DNA from: an uncultured Victivallales bacterium | Lineage (GTDB): Bacteria > Verrucomicrobiota > Lentisphaeria > Victivallales > UBA1829 | Length of the DNA: 16,245 nt | Direction of reading: 5' to 3' | NCBI GenBank assembly: GCA_934644965.1 | Contig: CAKUDG010000037.1 | Span: 1 to 16,245 of the forward strand | In this document: positions 13,969 to 16,245 of the stretch, in pieces | How the letters are laid out: each line of letters opens with the position of its first letter | How positions within the stretch are numbered: position 1 is the stretch's first letter | The notes under the pieces: model-generated | Database searches by the model: none | The model's input: the letters and a program-made list of their open reading frames with translations, nothing else | Told to the model about the DNA's origin: nothing | Translations under genes and position numbers: made by a program

Positions 13969-15525
13969 ATGAGAAAGGCACTGATCCCGACAAAACTGGA
14001 TAAAGCCGTCGCCGGAATTCTCGGAGAAAACGGTTTCACCGTCCTTCAGAATCCCGACATCCCGCTTGCTGAGCTCGCGGCCGGAAATCCGGATGCGCAG
14101 GTCATTATTGTCCGCAGTGAAAAAGTCACACCCGAAATCATGGATCTGCTCCCCGATCTCAAGCTGGTAGTGCGCGCCGGTGCCGGGTTCGACAATATCG
14201 ACATCAAATACGCGCGCCGCAGAAATGTGGACGTTATGAACACGCCGGGCGCCAACTCCAATGCAGTCGCAGAGGAAGTGATCGCCCTGATGCTGGCGGC
14301 CTACCGGAAACTGGTGCCTGCCGACATTTCCACCAGGGCGGGGAAATGGGAAAAGAGCAAGTTCATGGGCCGGGAAATCACGGGAAAGACCCTCGGCATC
14401 CTCGGGATGGGGAATATCGGGCGCCTTCTGGCAAAACGAGTGGCGGGATTTGACATGACCGTTCTCGCCTATGATCCTGTGCTTTCTCCGGAACTGGCGG
14501 AACAGCTCGGAGTCCGGCTCTGCTCCGTCGAGGAAATCTTCCGCGAGGCGGACATCATTTCACTGCACATCCCCGAAAATGATCAGACCCGCGGCATGGT
14601 CAATCAGGCGCTTGTCTCCACCATGAAGAAAGGCGCCATGCTCATCAACTGCGCCCGCGCAGGAATCATTGACGAAAATGCCATCCGGGCACTCAAAGCG
14701 GAAAAAGAACTGATCTACTGCAACGACGTCTACCCCAAGGATGCCGAAGGCATGAAGAGCGTTGCCGACATTGCCGACATCATGCTCCCCCACCTCGGCG
14801 CAAGCACCAAGGAGGCGAATTTCCTTGCCGCAAAACGCGCCGCGGATCAGACCGTTTCCTACTTTGCCGAAGGAGTCACCACCTGCGTTGTCAACAAGGG
14901 CGTCCCGGACGGACTGGACGAACGCTATCAGAAACTCGCCAGCGTCCTCGCCTCTCTCGGACGGGTCTATCTCAACGGACGTCCCATTTCCAAAATCGAA
15001 AGCAGTTTCTACGGCAAACTTCATCCGTTCGCCAAATGGATGATCGCTCCCGTCACCGCCGGTCTCTGCCCCGACTTCGATCCTTTCCGCGGTGCCGAGG
15101 AGGCTGAAAAATTCCTCCGCGAACGCGGCATCGAATTCATGAACAGGGAAGTCGACGACAACAAGCATTACGGGGAATCCATCACTCTCGATTTCATCGC
15201 CGGAACAGAGAGAATCTCCATTCGCGGAACCATCGCCGAATCCAGACTGATGATTTCCAGAATCAACAACTTTGACCATCTGTATCTGGAGCCGGAAGGA
15301 AACAATCTCTTCGTCGAATACAAGGACGCGCCCGGCGTCATCGGAAAAATCGCCAGCATCCTCGGGGAAAACGCCATCAACATCATGGACATCCGTGCTC
15401 CTCAGGATTTGAAGAACGGTCTTTCCCTTGCGGCGGTCAAAACCAATACTCCCGTCAATGCGGAAATCGTCTCGAAAATCGCCGCCGCGGCCAATGCCGT
15501 GAACGCATTCTCCTTCCAGGACTGA
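13969..15525 (+). CDS. serA: D-3-phosphoglycerate dehydrogenase
   Basis: Oxidises 3-phosphoglycerate to 3-phosphohydroxypyruvate with NAD+, the first step of serine synthesis; cytoplasmic. 518 aa, the long form: split catalytic domain, Rossmann domain with GILGMGNIGRLLA (about 143-153), an intervening ASB-like domain (about 310-435), and a C-terminal ACT domain ('LFVEYKDAPGVIGKIASILGENAINIMDIRA') for allosteric control. Catalytic R230 (NCARAGIID) and H275 (PHLGAST) are present. The usual catalytic Glu in 'DVFxxEP' aligns with D258 in 'DVYPKDAEG', a conservative change that may be typical of this branch. A textbook Shine-Dalgarno, AAGGAG, lies eight bases before the ATG, and a strong terminator follows. 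A related 2-hydroxyacid dehydrogenase role cannot be excluded, but the ASB and ACT domains favour SerA. Confidence 0.92.
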   Translation: MRKALIPTKLDKAVAGILGENGFTVLQNPDIPLAELAAGNPDAQVIIVRSEKVTPEIMDLLPDLKLVVRAGAGFDNIDIKYARRRNVDVMNTPGANSNAVAEEVIALMLAAYRKLVPADISTRAGKWEKSKFMGREITGKTLGILGMGNIGRLLAKRVAGFDMTVLAYDPVLSPELAEQLGVRLCSVEEIFREADIISLHIPENDQTRGMVNQALVSTMKKGAMLINCARAGIIDENAIRALKAEKELIYCNDVYPKDAEGMKSVADIADIMLPHLGASTKEANFLAAKRAADQTVSYFAEGVTTCVVNKGVPDGLDERYQKLASVLASLGRVYLNGRPISKIESSFYGKLHPFAKWMIAPVTAGLCPDFDPFRGAEEAEKFLRERGIEFMNREVDDNKHYGESITLDFIAGTERISIRGTIAESRLMISRINNFDHLYLEPEGNNLFVEYKDAPGVIGKIASILGENAINIMDIRAPQDLKNGLSLAAVKTNTPVNAEIVSKIAAAANAVNAFSFQD

Positions 15526-15624
15526 TATTCCGGAAAAGCGCCGAAAGCGCAGGCTTGAAAAAAGAATCGGAGAGAACTCTTCTTTTCTCGGAGAACGCTT
15601 CTCTCTGAACAGGAAAAGAGAGCC

Positions 15625-15669
15625 GGGCCGTCTCCTTCTGCAAAAAAACAGGGGGGACGGCCCTTTTTT
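15625..15669 (+). terminator. Rho-independent terminator of serA
   Basis: GGGCCGTC (15625-15632) pairs with GACGGCCC (15656-15663), and the stem is extendable inward through CTCC/GGGG-type pairs, followed directly by TTTTTT (15664-15669). It lies 100 bp after the serA stop; the intervening bases hold only a small GCGC-CGAAA-GCGC hairpin (15539-15551). Confidence 0.85.
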
Positions 15670-15851
15670 CTGCCCTTCCCCTCCCTCCTTTTTTCCCAGC
15701 TTCCTCTTCTTCCGTTTTACAATTCCGAATCTGTGAAAGAGGCTCTGCGGAAAGAAGCAGCGAAGAAAGTAAGCGCCCAGCCAGCCCCATCTGGATTTGA
15801 GGTTACTTGCGTACTATGTTCTTGCGCAACCCCGAACGAAAGGAGGACGGC

Positions 15852-16196
15852 ATGGGACGTGAAGGACGAGATTATTGGGAGGCGCAACTGTCAGAATATT
15901 GGGACAGCGGCTTGACGATTCAAGAATACAGCGAACTGAAAGAACTTCCTTACGAAAGTACACGCCGCTGGATCCGAGTGTTGGAAAAGGCACGCCAGGA
16001 TGATGCGTGCGACCCTGAATTGCTGGAGCTGGTAGAGATCAAGCCTTTGCAGACCAATGCGAGTGATAGCTCAGGGATTCGGCTGCTGATTGATGGTATA
16101 GAAATTACAGTGACAAAAGGTTTCGATGGCACTACGCTGTCCGAAGTGTTGAATCTGCTCAAGGCACGGTCATGTTCGGCATCGGCGGCTCGGTAA
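15852..16196 (+). CDS. tnpA: IS66 family accessory protein TnpA
   Basis: 114-aa first protein of an IS66 element. It starts 'MGREGRDYWEAQLSEYWDSGLTIQEYSELKELPYESTRRWIRVLEKAR', a helix-turn-helix-like region typical of IS66 TnpA (IS66 Orf1), and its C-terminus has 'IRLLIDGIEITVTKGFDGTTLSEVLNLL', the conserved 'i.v..gf...tL..ll..L' pattern. The ATG at 15852 is preferred over an earlier in-frame ATG at 15807 because AAGGAGG lies just before it and because the homologous region starts there. The end overlaps tnpB by 25 bp. The exact role in transposition is not settled for the family. Confidence 0.85.
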   Translation: MGREGRDYWEAQLSEYWDSGLTIQEYSELKELPYESTRRWIRVLEKARQDDACDPELLELVEIKPLQTNASDSSGIRLLIDGIEITVTKGFDGTTLSEVLNLLKARSCSASAAR

Positions 16197-16245
16197 AGAT
16201 CTACTACTGCCCAACTCCGATAAACCTGCGAAAATCGTTCGACGG
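16172..16245 (+). CDS. tnpB: IS66 family TnpB, N-terminal part (runs off the window)
   Basis: The first 25 residues are visible: MFGIGG, then 'VKIYYCPTPINLRKSFDG', corresponding to the IS66 Orf2 (TnpB) opening pattern 'iyl...pvDmRksfdGL'. The ATG at 16172 lies inside the end of tnpA in another frame, the usual overlapping arrangement. No stop is reached before the window ends. Confidence 0.85.
   Translation, partial: MFGIGGSVKIYYCPTPINLRKSFD

Larger units (their letters stand above)
15769..16245 (+). mobile_element. IS66-family insertion sequence, left end (cut by window edge)
   Basis: The sequence beginning GTAAGCGCCC at 15769 matches the typical terminal inverted repeat of IS66 elements (5'-GTAAGCG). 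It is followed about 80 bp later by tnpA and the overlapping start of tnpB in the standard IS66 gene order. The eight bases before it, CGAAGAAA (15761-15768), are the candidate target duplication. The tnpC transposase and right end lie outside the window. The insertion is downstream of the serA terminator and disrupts no gene visible here. Confidence 0.8.

Noticed and set aside
12738..14003. 421-aa open frame on + spanning the spacer and birA
   Set aside because: Antisense to birA, whose motifs are unmistakable; the rest covers non-coding sequence and shows no recognisable domain.
14560..15279. 239-aa open frame on - opposite serA
   Set aside because: Shadow of the SerA coding frame; no independent support.

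Overview
The window most likely comes from a member of the Lentisphaerota (Victivallis-like) or a close PVC relative, probably a fermentative gut or sediment anaerobe. Three things point there: a pseudopilin-like protein with the N-terminal methylation motif and a C-terminal '...NAAFADGH' signature (2122-2814), a small exported protein that I recognise as the exosortase-associated TIGR04073 type (7444-7884), and oxygen-sensitive chemistry (4Fe-4S aldo/keto reductases, a radical SAM enzyme, acetate kinase). This assignment is inference from gene families; no rRNA or other phylogenetic marker is present.

Left part (1-7100, all on +). The window opens in the 3' remnant of a ferredoxin-domain aldo/keto reductase, followed by a complete, Tat-exported relative (318-1529). 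Next comes nikR, the nickel-responsive repressor (1596-2012), with its own TTGACA-type promoter overlapping the preceding stop codon. The 109-bp gap after nikR holds an inverted repeat, GTATTAC-N13-GTAATAT (2057-2083), with the spacing and half-sites of a NikR operator. It sits 38 bp in front of a tightly packed six-gene run: pseudopilin-like protein, substrate-binding lipoprotein, radical SAM protein, FecCD-type permease, ABC ATPase and a MATE-family transporter. Neighbouring genes overlap by 8-11 bp or are 4 bp apart. I read this as a nickel (or nickel-complex) uptake operon of the FecBCD/BtuFCD class carrying two unexpected members, the pseudopilin and the radical SAM enzyme. The last gene, the MATE transporter, is a decaying pseudogene.

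Middle (7100-10090). A non-coding stretch has a tandem repeat and several hairpins, including a terminator for the minus-strand TIGR04073 gene. That gene is divergent from queF (preQ0 reductase, queuosine pathway), and their promoters lie back to back. queF and the convergent ackA (acetate kinase) share a bidirectional terminator. Upstream of the ackA promoter are three 14-bp-spaced iterons.

Right part (10100-16245). A minus-strand pair encodes a YihY/BrkB-type membrane protein and a WbpP-like UDP-GlcNAc 4-epimerase (surface polysaccharide precursor). A stand-alone biotin ligase (birA, minus) is divergent from a SerA-type D-3-phosphoglycerate dehydrogenase (plus), which ends in a strong terminator. 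The window closes inside the left end of an IS66-family insertion sequence (left inverted repeat at 15769, tnpA, start of tnpB).
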